Below the pieces are notes generated by a model. The model was not told the DNA's origin. It saw nothing but the letters and a program-made list of their open reading frames with translations, and made no database searches. Positions 55,611-64,000 of a stretch of 64,000 nucleotides of DNA are shown here, piece after piece. Both the position numbers and the translations under genes were made by a program. Each line of letters begins with the position of its first letter. The first letter of the stretch is position 1. Source of the stretch: Clostridiales bacterium (GTDB lineage Bacteria; Bacillota; Clostridia; Oscillospirales; CAG-382); NCBI GenBank assembly GCA_003452915.1, contig DMMZ01000043.1, positions 311 through 64,310 on the forward strand, given 5' to 3'.

Positions 55611-56366
55611 ATGAACAAAAACATTCTTAAAATTCTAGCGACTATAATGGCATGTATAATGCTTGTGGTAGTATTTGCAGTTCCTGCGTTAGCAGAAGAG
55701 ACAGAGGAATCTATGTATATAACTGCAATTAATGTAAGTGTAACTGCAGCTTCAGGTACGATTTTCACAAAAGATTTTAATGGTACTGATACTGTACTTC
55801 AGAGCGAGGGAAACTTCAGATGGGTTACATATTTTACAGCTAAACCTACGAGTACAAGCGGAGTATTTGAGGTAGTTGATACAGGGGCTAACATTGCAGA
55901 TCCTACTACTTCAGTTACGATTCCAGAAGGCGGTTTTATTTATACCTCTCATGTTGATGATTCTGAAGCTGCAAAAGCTTCCGGCGTATATGAATCATCA
56001 TCAGCTAATACTGATACGACAAAGAAATTAGTTGCTGGGAATAAAATTTCTATTGTTGGTGTAGACCTTACAGCAGGAACAAAAACAGAAGATGCAAAGA
56101 TAGTAATAGGTGCAACTGCTGTTGACACTTCAACTGAAGTATCAGAGGTTGTTTCTACGGTTGTATCTGATGAATCGGAAACTGTCTCTGTAATAGTTTC
56201 TGATGAAGAAGATGATGATTCTTCAGTTGCAGTAGATGATTCCTCCGTTTCTGAAGAGAGCGACGAGGAAGAAACTTCAAATACCCTCTTATATGTAGGA
56301 ATCGGTGCAGCAGCTATTATTTTAATAGCGGTAATCGCATATGCAGCTACAAGAAAAAAGAAATAA
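55611..56366 (+). CDS. Secreted protein with acidic Ser-rich stalk and C-terminal membrane anchor
   Basis: 251 residues: signal peptide (about 1-27, ending VPALAEE), a small domain of about 130 residues, an acidic Ser/Val/Asp/Glu stalk (about 165-222) and a C-terminal helix LYVGIGAAAIILIAVIAYAA followed by TRKKK. No LPxTG motif, so it stays as a type I membrane protein. Domain at 30-165 not recognised. Ends in a strong terminator. Confidence 0.72.
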   Translation: MNKNILKILATIMACIMLVVVFAVPALAEETEESMYITAINVSVTAASGTIFTKDFNGTDTVLQSEGNFRWVTYFTAKPTSTSGVFEVVDTGANIADPTTSVTIPEGGFIYTSHVDDSEAAKASGVYESSSANTDTTKKLVAGNKISIVGVDLTAGTKTEDAKIVIGATAVDTSTEVSEVVSTVVSDESETVSVIVSDEEDDDSSVAVDDSSVSEESDEEETSNTLLYVGIGAAAIILIAVIAYAATRKKK

Positions 56367-56385
56367 TTTAAGAGTATAAAAAACA

Positions 56386-56421
56386 TGAGCTGTTACTTTA
56401 ATGTAACAGCTCACTTTTATT
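56386..56421. terminator. Terminator between convergent surface genes
   Basis: TGAGCTGTTAC and GTAACAGCTCA, 11-bp perfect stem, followed by CTTTTATTTTG. Confidence 0.85.
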
Positions 56422-56425
56422 TTGC

Positions 56426-57847
56426 TTAATTCATTATATTCTCGATATTATTCTCCGAAACAATAACAATTACATAATCTACAATATTCTTATTGTCTGA
56501 ATTATGTCTGCTTGCTTCAGTAAGGTTGATGGTAAAGTCACCGTTTCTTCCTACCAAAGCTCTCTGAAAACGCTCTGCAAGTATATCAATTGCTGGGGAT
56601 AAGCTGTCATCTCTAAAAATAAGTGCGCTGGGGAGGTCAATACGATCTGTACGAATAGCAAATCTATCGTTGATTCCGATTATCTTGTTGTCTGTTCCGT
56701 TATAGATGCTATAATTATTATCTTCTACTGACACGTATTTTTTTACATCTGAAATGTTGATAGTAGCGATATTGCTTTCCTTGTCCATACCTATTTTCAA
56801 GTCGAATAATGGCTCAAGATCTAATATGCTCTCGGTATAATATTTATTTGTTATGCCAAGATAGGTAATTAGATCGCCACCAATAGCTTCTGTTTCAATC
56901 TGTTCAAACTCCTCAAGAGTTCTCGGAGCTGCTGCAGGGAATTTTAATGCTAGCTCATTAGCTATTTGCTGATAAACAAGATATGCACCGTATTCTGTAA
57001 GGTGGCTATCATTCTTGCGGTATATATCGAATTCACTCGTGTCCTTTGCTGTTGCAAAAATATCATACATATCAATAACAGTTGCATTTGTCTGTGAGAG
57101 TGTGTTAGAGATTTGACTGTATCTTGTGGTAAATGTCTCTCTAACTATGTCCTCCCCGAAAATATCAGGATAAATTGATGTTACATCGGGAACAAGAACA
57201 TAAATAAGCTCTACATCCTGACCTTTTGCTCTGTCCTCCAAGCTTGTAACTTTTCCATTTACAAAATCTCTGAAGGTTCTGAGTTCTGTCTGAGTAAGAA
57301 GGTTTTCGCCCATAAAGTTTTCGAGATATGAATCGAAATAAAGCTGTGATTGCATACCGATTGAAACTGCAAACTTATCAATTCGTTTTTCAGCGGTGGC
57401 GATGTATTCAGCGGAAACAGATTCAATTACACTTTCCTCTTTGCCTTCAACTACTGCCGTAACTTCAAGCAAGTTTGTTGAAGTTTTTGCGAGAGTAACT
57501 TCTGCGATAAAGTAACCGTTTCTTGATTGTACGGTGACATCCTCTTTTCCGCGTTTTATTGTAATAGCTGCACCCTCTTCACAGGTGCCTGAAATTACAA
57601 CAACATCAGCTGTTATGTTTTTTACATCCTTAATAACCGGTTGTTCAGTAAAGCCAGATGCTGTTGATATTATATCATCAGACGGTACTTCTGACTTCAT
57701 ATCCTCACTTGGGAATTCAGGTATGCTTTGTAATGGATCGGTATTATCACCCTCAACAACGCATGACGCCAATAAAACTGTCAATACTGTAATAAGCATC
57801 AGCAGTATAATCACCGCAGTGTTTGATTTCTTCGTGTTTCTTTGCAT
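56426..57847 (-). CDS. Lipoprotein with Ig-like domain and AlgX/DHHW-like SGNH domain
   Basis: 473 residues: lipoprotein signal (LLASC, about Cys29), acidic linker, a Big/Ig-like domain (about 75-145: VVVISGTCEEGAAITIKRGKEDVTVQSRNGYFIAEVTL) and an AlgX/AlgJ-like SGNH domain with the catalytic RKNDSHLTEYGAYLVYQ and LIFRDDSLSPAIDILAERF. It could be a second acyltransferase or esterase acting on the same polymer as the AlgI pair 3.1 kb away. Lies 38 bases downstream of the EF-G-like gene, so may be read from it. Confidence 0.75.
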   Translation of the reverse strand: MQRNTKKSNTAVIILLMLITVLTVLLASCVVEGDNTDPLQSIPEFPSEDMKSEVPSDDIISTASGFTEQPVIKDVKNITADVVVISGTCEEGAAITIKRGKEDVTVQSRNGYFIAEVTLAKTSTNLLEVTAVVEGKEESVIESVSAEYIATAEKRIDKFAVSIGMQSQLYFDSYLENFMGENLLTQTELRTFRDFVNGKVTSLEDRAKGQDVELIYVLVPDVTSIYPDIFGEDIVRETFTTRYSQISNTLSQTNATVIDMYDIFATAKDTSEFDIYRKNDSHLTEYGAYLVYQQIANELALKFPAAAPRTLEEFEQIETEAIGGDLITYLGITNKYYTESILDLEPLFDLKIGMDKESNIATINISDVKKYVSVEDNNYSIYNGTDNKIIGINDRFAIRTDRIDLPSALIFRDDSLSPAIDILAERFQRALVGRNGDFTINLTEASRHNSDNKNIVDYVIVIVSENNIENIMN

Positions 57848-57885
57848 TTCGTTTAACCTCTCTTTAATGGGAAATGGATATATAA

Positions 57886-59961
57886 TTATTCTTCTTCATG
57901 AGCTTTCTTGGCTTCTGCAATTACCTTTTGTGCAACTTCCGAAGGAGCTTCCTCGTATCTTGTGAATACAAAGGAATAACTTCCTCTACCTTGTGTCATT
58001 GCTCTTAGTTGAATTGCATATGTCTGCATTTCAGCAAGCGGTACCTCTGCGGCTACAACGGTGTAACCCTTTCGGTCATTCTGTTCAGTTCCCATTATCC
58101 TACCTCTGCGTTTGTTCAGGTCACCTATAATGTCACCCATCATAGAATCGGGGATAAGCACCTTAAGCATTCCTACAGGCTCGAGAATTACAGCATTTCC
58201 TTGCTTCATACCCTCTTTAAAGGCTAGGTTTGCCGCAAGCTTGAAGGACATCTCAGAGGAATCAACATCGTGATATGAACCATCGAACAGGTTTGCTTTT
58301 AAATTAATTACAGGATAGCCGGCAAGAATACCCTTTGACATCGATTCCTGCAGACCCTTTTCAACTGCCGGAAAGAAATTCCTTGGAACAGAGCCACCTA
58401 CCACAGACTCGGTGAATACAAGTCCTTCTTCTACTCCGGGTGAAAATTCGATTTTAACATGACCGTATTGGCCGTGTCCGCCGGACTGTTTTTTATGTTT
58501 ACCCTCAACAGCAACCTTTTTCTTGATTGTTTCTCTGTAAGGAACCTTTGCGGGAGCAAGTTCAATTGATGTACCAAAACGGTTTTTTAGCTTAGAACTG
58601 ATAACATCAAGCTGAACATCACCTAAGCCATAGATACACATTTGTTTTGTCTCAGCATTGTTAACGTATTTAATAGTATAATCCTCTTCGAGCAATTTTA
58701 CAATACCCGATGAAATTTTATCTTCGTCGCCCTTCGCCTTTGGTACGATAGCCATACAAAGATATGGCGAAGGCATTTCTATCGGAGCATATTTAATCTT
58801 CAAATTAACGTCACTCGAAAGAGTATCGTTAATATTTGTATCAATAAGCTTTACAGTTACTCCGATATCACCATATGCAAGCTCATCAACCGATGTTTCT
58901 TTAGCACCAACACTGGTAGCAAGTCTTGCAAATTTCTCCTGCTGACCGTTATTAAGGTTATGCATCATCATATCCTTTTTAAGTGTTCCGTTAAGAACCT
59001 TAAAATAAGATTTTTTGCCAAACTGGTCTGCAAGTGTCTTGAATACTAAAACGCTGACCGGTCCATCCTCGGAAGCAGTAATTTTAGAAACATTACTTTC
59101 TGAATCTATAATTGCCTGTTCTTTCCTGTCAAGCGGAGAGCTGAATGACTCTTCAATAATATCAAGCAGGGAGCGTATGCCGGAAAGGTTTGTTGCCGAT
59201 CCGGATAATACGGGTGAAATCGAGCCTTGTAAAAGACCAACTTTTAAAGCGTTAATCTTCTCCTCGTTTGTAAACGGCTCTTCCATAAAGAACTTTTCCA
59301 TTAGTTCTTCACTCGTCTCCGCAAGCGACTCGTCCAATTGCTTTTGATATTTTTCCATCCTGCTCTTATTGTTTTCGGGCAGAGTAGTCTCTGTGCGATT
59401 TCCGTTTTTATCAAATTTATATGCAGCATCTATCAGTAAATTATAATAACCAATTTCGTTGCTTCCCTCGTTGAAAGGAACGAAAACAGGGCATACAGAC
59501 GAGCCGAATTTTTCTCTTAAGCCACCGAATGTCTGGTCAAAATTGGAGTTCTCATCATCGGTTTTGTTTATAAAAAAAGCTTTCGGTAATTCAGATGAAT
59601 AATCCCAAGCAAGCTCTGTGCCTACTTTTAATCCGCTCTTTGCGTCAACAACAATAATTGCGCTTCCCGCAACTCGTAATGCCTCTTTTACCTCTCCAAC
59701 AAAATCAAAATAGCCGGGTGTATCAAGTATGTTAATCTTAACGCCGTTCCATTCTACGTTTGCTAATGAAGTCGAAACGGAAATACATCTCTTTTTCTCC
59801 TCAGGGTCAAAATCGCATATAGTGTTTCCGTCGGTTGTCTTTCCAAGTCTGTCTGTAGCCTTACCTAAGAATAACATAGCCTCTGCCAACGAGGTTTTGC
59901 CGTCACCGCCATGCCCTAAAAGGCAGATATTTCTGATTTTACTCGAGCTGAATTTTGCCAT
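57886..59961 (-). CDS. EF-G-like translational GTPase (EF-G2 type)
   Basis: 691 residues with EF-G domain order. G1 is GHGGDGKTS (EF-G: AHIDAGKTT), G3 is DTPGYFDF with Tyr84 in place of the catalytic His, G4 is NKTDD. Domains III-V follow, including GGHGQYGHVKIEF and ESMSKGILAGYPV. These changes mark the EF-G2/FusA2-like branch, which does not replace canonical EF-G in translocation; a specialised ribosomal role is likely. ATG 59961 uses GGAGG eight bases upstream. Confidence 0.88.
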   Translation of the reverse strand: MAKFSSSKIRNICLLGHGGDGKTSLAEAMLFLGKATDRLGKTTDGNTICDFDPEEKKRCISVSTSLANVEWNGVKINILDTPGYFDFVGEVKEALRVAGSAIIVVDAKSGLKVGTELAWDYSSELPKAFFINKTDDENSNFDQTFGGLREKFGSSVCPVFVPFNEGSNEIGYYNLLIDAAYKFDKNGNRTETTLPENNKSRMEKYQKQLDESLAETSEELMEKFFMEEPFTNEEKINALKVGLLQGSISPVLSGSATNLSGIRSLLDIIEESFSSPLDRKEQAIIDSESNVSKITASEDGPVSVLVFKTLADQFGKKSYFKVLNGTLKKDMMMHNLNNGQQEKFARLATSVGAKETSVDELAYGDIGVTVKLIDTNINDTLSSDVNLKIKYAPIEMPSPYLCMAIVPKAKGDEDKISSGIVKLLEEDYTIKYVNNAETKQMCIYGLGDVQLDVISSKLKNRFGTSIELAPAKVPYRETIKKKVAVEGKHKKQSGGHGQYGHVKIEFSPGVEEGLVFTESVVGGSVPRNFFPAVEKGLQESMSKGILAGYPVINLKANLFDGSYHDVDSSEMSFKLAANLAFKEGMKQGNAVILEPVGMLKVLIPDSMMGDIIGDLNKRRGRIMGTEQNDRKGYTVVAAEVPLAEMQTYAIQLRAMTQGRGSYSFVFTRYEEAPSEVAQKVIAEAKKAHEEE

Positions 59962-60097
59962 GTACAAATCCTCCGTTATATTTTGACATATAGAATGATT
60001 ATATGATATTATACCGATTTATTCAATAGCAATTTTAGATTTAATTTATGATGAGTATAAAATTATTGGCTGTAATTTTGTGTATTTTTCACAATTT

Positions 60098-62638
60098 TTA
60101 TATGAAATATGATGTTATCCATACAGGAACCAACCATATCATCTGGAGAATTACCATATAATATGAGCTGATTGCGGAAGCATCTCCCGTAATTGACAGG
60201 AAAAAAGCTGCAAAGAAAGAAAGAAAAACACTTGCAATTGTAATTATTGCATTACTCTTTGTAACGTGTCTTGCCTTATCACAGACAACAAACATCTTTA
60301 AAAAGGTATGTAACGAAGCGTTAGATACTATACCGCTGTCGATACTCTGACATTCACCATTCATGTCCTCGGGGCTGCCTGCTTTTAAGATTGCTATCGG
60401 ACATTTTTTGAACTTTATTCCCGATGCCAGTAGTTCATTATTTATATTAGGGTCAAGAGTTTTTATACCAAGACACATTCCTGCCTTATACATGTCCTTT
60501 AGCAGACTGTCAAAAAGCGGGTTAAGTGTATATTTTATATAAACCTTAGCAGCAAGCGACTCGTTTAATACTACATACATTATTGAGCCGACACTCTTCT
60601 CGTACATATCGTCATCAGGGTCGCCTGGTGTCTCAAAGCGATAACGACGCATATAACTCTTTTTCCCAAGGAATATATGAGTTCCGTCCACCGCAACACA
60701 TATGCCGTCAGCAGCAGATTCAATAAGCCTAATACTCTTGGCAACAGCTACCGAATCACCTAAAACTCCTGCAAAAACCTTTTCAAGCGGACCACCAATA
60801 AAGGCAAATACCTTTGCCATATCTGGTATAATCTTGTCTATTCTGTAATCACCGTAGGTTCTCAGGCTTGTAATTTTTACAAGATGAGCAGGGTATACCT
60901 CTGTATCCGCAAAAGACATAACCGAAGCATCGGCATATTCCTCGGATACAGCGTTTCCAATAAATGCGGAATTGCATTTCGCACCTTTTTTATTCGCTGC
61001 TATTATAGGCAGCGGAATCATAAAGAAGGAGGAAAGCGGTACCGATGTTGTTATCAGCAATGAGAAAGACAAAAATGACGTTCGTAAATCCGAGCCCAAC
61101 ATATACATAACGGCAAAAAGCACAACACCCGCCAATAGAATTGAAGGTATTAAGAAGTTAAATAAATCCTCGCCTTTTGCACGTTTTTTTGTTCGGGTAA
61201 AAAAGCCGCTTACAAAGTTTGTTTTCTTAACTGTATATAAATCGGAATTTTCCAATAGATATTTGTAAAATTCATCAGCTTCTTTTGCACTGTTGTCAAG
61301 CTCGGAAGCTGCATATTTTGTCTTTTTTGAAGCTAGAACTCTAAAACAATGATAGTCTTTTTTATTATTTTGATAATTAATTGTAATTGCACATACAGCT
61401 GCAACCGCACAGGGGAAGCCATATAGCTTTAATTCTGCCGATGTCGGATCTGTAAACAGCATAACAAATGAATATGCAGCAGTAAAAATAAACGATATCG
61501 TAAACATGCTGTCGGTGTTAAGTTTTAACTTAAATATACCTGACAAACCGTTTTTAATATTGGATATCATTACTAAAGCTGAGAAGAATAATAACTGCAA
61601 ATCGATTAATATATATAGAATTCCATATCTGCCTGGTTTAAAAAAAACCGAGTGGAAAACACTGTCCTTTGTAGCCAACTCAAGGTAAAAAATTGCAAAA
61701 GCAAATATGATTACCGATATCAATTTAAAACGACTGTGGTTAATTGCTTTTTTAAGCATTATATTTATCTCGGAGTTCTGCTCACGAGAAGTATATTCGT
61801 ATTCGTTTCCTTTATTTAATTTTAATTTTTTCCTATGATTCTTTACTTTCTCTTTTTCTTTTTTCAGGAACTCGTCTATATCATAACGGCTCTCATCCAT
61901 CATATTGAAAGCCAGCCGTAAGTTTATATCTGTTTCGTCAAGTGGTTCTCCGTCCTCATCCTTGATAGCAAGCTTATCCGCCTCATCATCCATAAAGGCG
62001 ACCTGGTGTTCATCTTCCTCTTCATTATCAAAGGATATTTCACCACTAGTGATTTTTTCGGTAAGTTTCTCATAGTCGCTGTCAAAACTTGCAGTGGTCT
62101 TGGCAACCGGCTCGTCATCAATTTCCTGTGTGTCTCCAAAATAAAACATTTTTTCTTGAGGAAAGGTGACTTTTTGCGGAACAGTGCTTGAATCCACAAG
62201 ACGAATTTTATCTACTTCAGTCGGCGAGGAAACCTCTGCATCAGAAATAGTGGCTGTTGTTGCATGATGTATAAGTGAATATAATTCCTCAACCTTACTG
62301 CTTCTTGAACGAACTTTATTGTTATCGAAATATCCCAGCAGTTCTTTGTTTTCCTGCATTTGAAAAGCTAATGAATCACGCAGGCTCTGTGTGTTGGAAA
62401 AGGGCTTTTCTTTTTCCTTTTTTGTATATACACTTATAATTTCTGCTGCTTCGTCACATATTCTACCGGTATTATGTAATTTAGCGGATGGTTTTACCGC
62501 AAAATTTATTCCTTGTTGTGGTACAGGCTTCACCGTGTCATTGATTTTAGTACGTTCGTATAAGCGTGCTTGTTCGTTAGCGATGTCAGCCTGCTTGAGA
62601 AGCTCTTTTAAATATAAACTGTTAGCGTCTTCCGGCAT
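60098..62638 (-). CDS. Large membrane protein with P1B-ATPase-like architecture but lost catalytic motifs
   Basis: 846 residues. 1-300 are hydrophilic, acidic and probably disordered. Membrane segments at about 304-322, 338-358, 379-396, 404-422, 493-515, 521-546, then 797-817 and 825-845: four, a 70-residue loop, two, a 250-residue cytoplasmic region and two more, the P1B-ATPase plan. After M4 (LLITTSVPLSSFFMIPLP, replacing the CPC region) comes NKKGAKCNSAFIG and SVMSFADTEVYP where FDKTGTLT would be: the Asp (578) is kept, DKTGT is lost. DGTHIFLGKK and PLFDSLLKDMYKAGMCLGIKTLDP recall the N- and P-domain hinge, but TGDN is absent, as is TGE. Leader repeat copy C precedes it. Confidence 0.7.
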   Translation of the reverse strand: MPEDANSLYLKELLKQADIANEQARLYERTKINDTVKPVPQQGINFAVKPSAKLHNTGRICDEAAEIISVYTKKEKEKPFSNTQSLRDSLAFQMQENKELLGYFDNNKVRSRSSKVEELYSLIHHATTATISDAEVSSPTEVDKIRLVDSSTVPQKVTFPQEKMFYFGDTQEIDDEPVAKTTASFDSDYEKLTEKITSGEISFDNEEEDEHQVAFMDDEADKLAIKDEDGEPLDETDINLRLAFNMMDESRYDIDEFLKKEKEKVKNHRKKLKLNKGNEYEYTSREQNSEINIMLKKAINHSRFKLISVIIFAFAIFYLELATKDSVFHSVFFKPGRYGILYILIDLQLLFFSALVMISNIKNGLSGIFKLKLNTDSMFTISFIFTAAYSFVMLFTDPTSAELKLYGFPCAVAAVCAITINYQNNKKDYHCFRVLASKKTKYAASELDNSAKEADEFYKYLLENSDLYTVKKTNFVSGFFTRTKKRAKGEDLFNFLIPSILLAGVVLFAVMYMLGSDLRTSFLSFSLLITTSVPLSSFFMIPLPIIAANKKGAKCNSAFIGNAVSEEYADASVMSFADTEVYPAHLVKITSLRTYGDYRIDKIIPDMAKVFAFIGGPLEKVFAGVLGDSVAVAKSIRLIESAADGICVAVDGTHIFLGKKSYMRRYRFETPGDPDDDMYEKSVGSIMYVVLNESLAAKVYIKYTLNPLFDSLLKDMYKAGMCLGIKTLDPNINNELLASGIKFKKCPIAILKAGSPEDMNGECQSIDSGIVSNASLHTFLKMFVVCDKARHVTKSNAIITIASVFLSFFAAFFLSITGDASAISSYYMVILQMIWLVPVWITSYFI

Positions 62639-62646
62639 TTTTCTGT

Positions 62647-62708
62647 CCTTTTCTCCAACGACTATTTTTTATATAAAACCAAATCACCATTTTTCGTTGG
62701 AATAATGG
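62647..62708 (-). repeat. Structured leader repeat, family 1, copy C
   Basis: On the minus strand: left arm CCATTATTCCAACGAAAAAT, right arm AGTCGTTGGAGAAAAGG, ending 8 bases before the ATG at 62638. Sense orientation and spacing match copies A and B. Confidence 0.75.
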
Positions 62709-62790
62709 TAAATCATAGGATGATTAAACCGTTTTTACGATTTACATTCCTCCATAGGCGATAGAAATAACGATAATAGCATTAATAAAA

Positions 62791-63588
62791 TTAAATTTTT
62801 TTAGCCTTTTGCCTTGCTGCTTCAAAAAGTACAATTGCTCCGGCATTAGAAACATTAAGCGAATTTATTTTCCCGAACATGGGTATTGAAACTACAAAAT
62901 CGCAGTTTTCACGAACAAGCCTTGTCACACCTGTGTTTTCCCCGCCCAGAACAAAAGCACATCCGTTGTCAAATTTGTTTTCGTAGTAAGGTGTTCCGTC
63001 TGCTTCGAGAGCATAAACCCAAACATTGTTTTCTTTTAAAACGTTAATCGCTGAGCTAAGATTTACAACCCTTGCAACTGGCATATGGAAAACAGCACCG
63101 GCTGAGGCTTTGGCAACCGCACCATTTACCGAAACTGCACGACGTTTTGGAATAATTACTCCGTGTGCACCTGCACATTCGGCTGTTCGGATAATTGCAC
63201 CGAGATTATGCGGATCGTTTACCGAGTCACAAATAACAATAAACGGCTTTTCTCCTTTTTCTGCTGCGATTGCAAGTATATTCTCTACACTCACATAGGC
63301 AGTCTCGGAAGCGGTTGCGGCAACGCCCTGATGAACTCCACCACTCGACATACTGTCAAGCCTGCGTTTGTCAACCTCTACAATCGGTATTTTATTCTCA
63401 ATAGCTTTTGCCACAATAAGCGTTATTGAACCTTCGCGTTCTCCTTTTTGAATATACAGCTTATCTATTTCTCTTTCACTTTTCAAGAGCTCAAGAACAG
63501 CATTTCTTCCAATAAAAAGATTATCATCTTCCTCGGAATTATATTCTTTATAATTATTTTTTTTATTATTCTTATAATTATCAGGCAA
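62791..63588 (-). CDS. rlmB: 23S rRNA 2'-O-ribose methyltransferase, RlmB/TrmH family
   Basis: SPOUT-fold methyltransferase. 265 residues from TTG 63588 (after GTGGGG); another in-frame TTG lies at 63618. N-terminal substrate-binding domain (FIGRNAVLELLKSEREIDKLYI...) and SPOUT motifs DSVNDPHNLGAIIRTAECAGA, LGGENTGVTRLVRENCD and SIPMFGKINSLNVSNAGAIVLFEAAR. RlmB methylates G2251 in E. coli 23S rRNA; the same fold can act on tRNA, so target is inferred. Confidence 0.9.
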   Translation of the reverse strand: MPDNYKNNKKNNYKEYNSEEDDNLFIGRNAVLELLKSEREIDKLYIQKGEREGSITLIVAKAIENKIPIVEVDKRRLDSMSSGGVHQGVAATASETAYVSVENILAIAAEKGEKPFIVICDSVNDPHNLGAIIRTAECAGAHGVIIPKRRAVSVNGAVAKASAGAVFHMPVARVVNLSSAINVLKENNVWVYALEADGTPYYENKFDNGCAFVLGGENTGVTRLVRENCDFVVSIPMFGKINSLNVSNAGAIVLFEAARQKAKKI

Positions 63589-63721
63589 TTTATTTAACCC
63601 CACTTTTACGAAATTCAATAAAAAATCATGATTTCGTTATCCTTGTTGATTATATCATAATTATCGCTTTTTGTCACTCTTTTTTTCAAAAATTAACAAA
63701 AACCTTTATCTTCTTAATTTG

Positions 63722-63761
63722 ACAAAAAAATCGGGCAATCCAGAATAATTTAGATTGCCCG
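63722..63761 (-). terminator. Terminator of the dockerin-protein gene
   Basis: CGGGCAATC and GATTGCCCG form a 9-bp stem; on the minus strand a run of seven T follows. The gap 63589-63870 holds nothing else I can support. Confidence 0.75.
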
Positions 63762-63870
63762 CACATATTAAATTATAAATTTTACTGACATCGTGAAAAT
63801 GCGAAGCATTTATCTAATGCCGACTATATAACGCTTAATATCTAACACTGCTTATGTCGGCTATTGTATT

Positions 63871-64000
63871 TTATTTCTGAAAAATATCAAATGAACCGAG
63901 AACATACCTCTTTAGCGATAAAAAGTCAGCAGCGTTGATTTTGCCGTCGTCATTCAAGTCACATGAAGTCTTATAATATTCGTCAGCCTTTACTGTTCCT
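63871..64000 (-). CDS. C-terminal end of a dockerin-containing protein (5' part outside window)
   Basis: Only the last 42 residues are visible. They include CDLNDDGKINAADFLSLKRY, a calcium-binding dockerin type I repeat (D-x-N-x-D-G-x-I-x-x-x-D-x-x-x-L-K-R-Y), followed by VLGSFDIFQK and a stop. Dockerin modules attach enzymes or surface proteins to cohesin-bearing scaffolds (cellulosomes) or occur in secreted proteins of ruminococci. The catalytic part is not in this window. Confidence 0.85.
   Translation of the reverse strand, partial: GTVKADEYYKTSCDLNDDGKINAADFLSLKRYVLGSFDIFQK

Noticed and set aside
1..64000. CRISPR arrays, prophage, insertion sequences, toxin-antitoxin or defence systems
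   Set aside because: No regularly spaced direct repeats, transposase, integrase, capsid or known defence-gene motifs were seen in any reading frame.

Overview
The window looks like chromosome of an anaerobic, AT-rich clostridial bacterium, most likely of the Ruminococcaceae/Oscillospiraceae group. The signs are type III glutamine synthetase, a dockerin-bearing protein at the right edge, many TTG starts, Shine-Dalgarno rich starts, the holB-ricT pair and a SpoIID-like protein with peptidoglycan-binding repeats. I see no phage, insertion sequence, CRISPR array or rRNA.

Layout. (1) 1-8 kb: pyrimidine operon carB(partial)-pyrK-pyrD-pyrF-pyrE-pyrB-pyrI with a uracil/hypoxanthine-type DNA glycosylase as last cistron. 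(2) 8-19.6 kb: a nitrogen-assimilation island built around a 409-bp divergent promoter region. Leftward runs asnA-glnN; rightward runs a glutamate synthase split into five polypeptides, then a type I glutamine synthetase and a NitR-like ANTAR regulator with a degenerate receiver. Both divergent transcripts appear to start with the same hexaloop hairpin (loop AAAGGY), overlapping a terminator-like hairpin, which suggests antitermination by the ANTAR protein. (3) 19.8-23.7 kb: guaA, pyrG, nadE, all amide-nitrogen-using nucleotide enzymes. (4) 24-32.3 kb: a lipoprotein and an oligopeptide-type ABC transporter with an unusually long binding protein. (5) 32.4-41 kb: small accessory genes (GNAT, APH-like kinase, flavodoxin-like, Cu/Zn SOD), two tRNAs (Gly-CCC, Ala-GGC) and a GlpA-like / FAD oxidoreductase / DUF1667 trio. 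(6) 41-50.7 kb: typA, a SpoIID-like protein, small uncharacterised proteins, type II pantothenate kinase, holB, ricT. (7) 50.7-57.8 kb: a cell-surface region with AlgI/AlgJ-type O-acetylation genes, secreted and membrane-anchored proteins and an overlooked 43-residue peptide. (8) 57.9-64 kb: an EF-G-like GTPase, an 846-residue protein that looks like a catalytically dead P1B-type ATPase, an rlmB-like methyltransferase and the C-terminus of a dockerin protein.

Most noteworthy: the candidate P1B pseudo-ATPase; two families of repeated structured leader elements, each in three copies placed just before start codons and carrying the ribosome-binding site; and the ANTAR/hexaloop circuit of the nitrogen island. 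All family calls come from reading motifs; no database search was possible.
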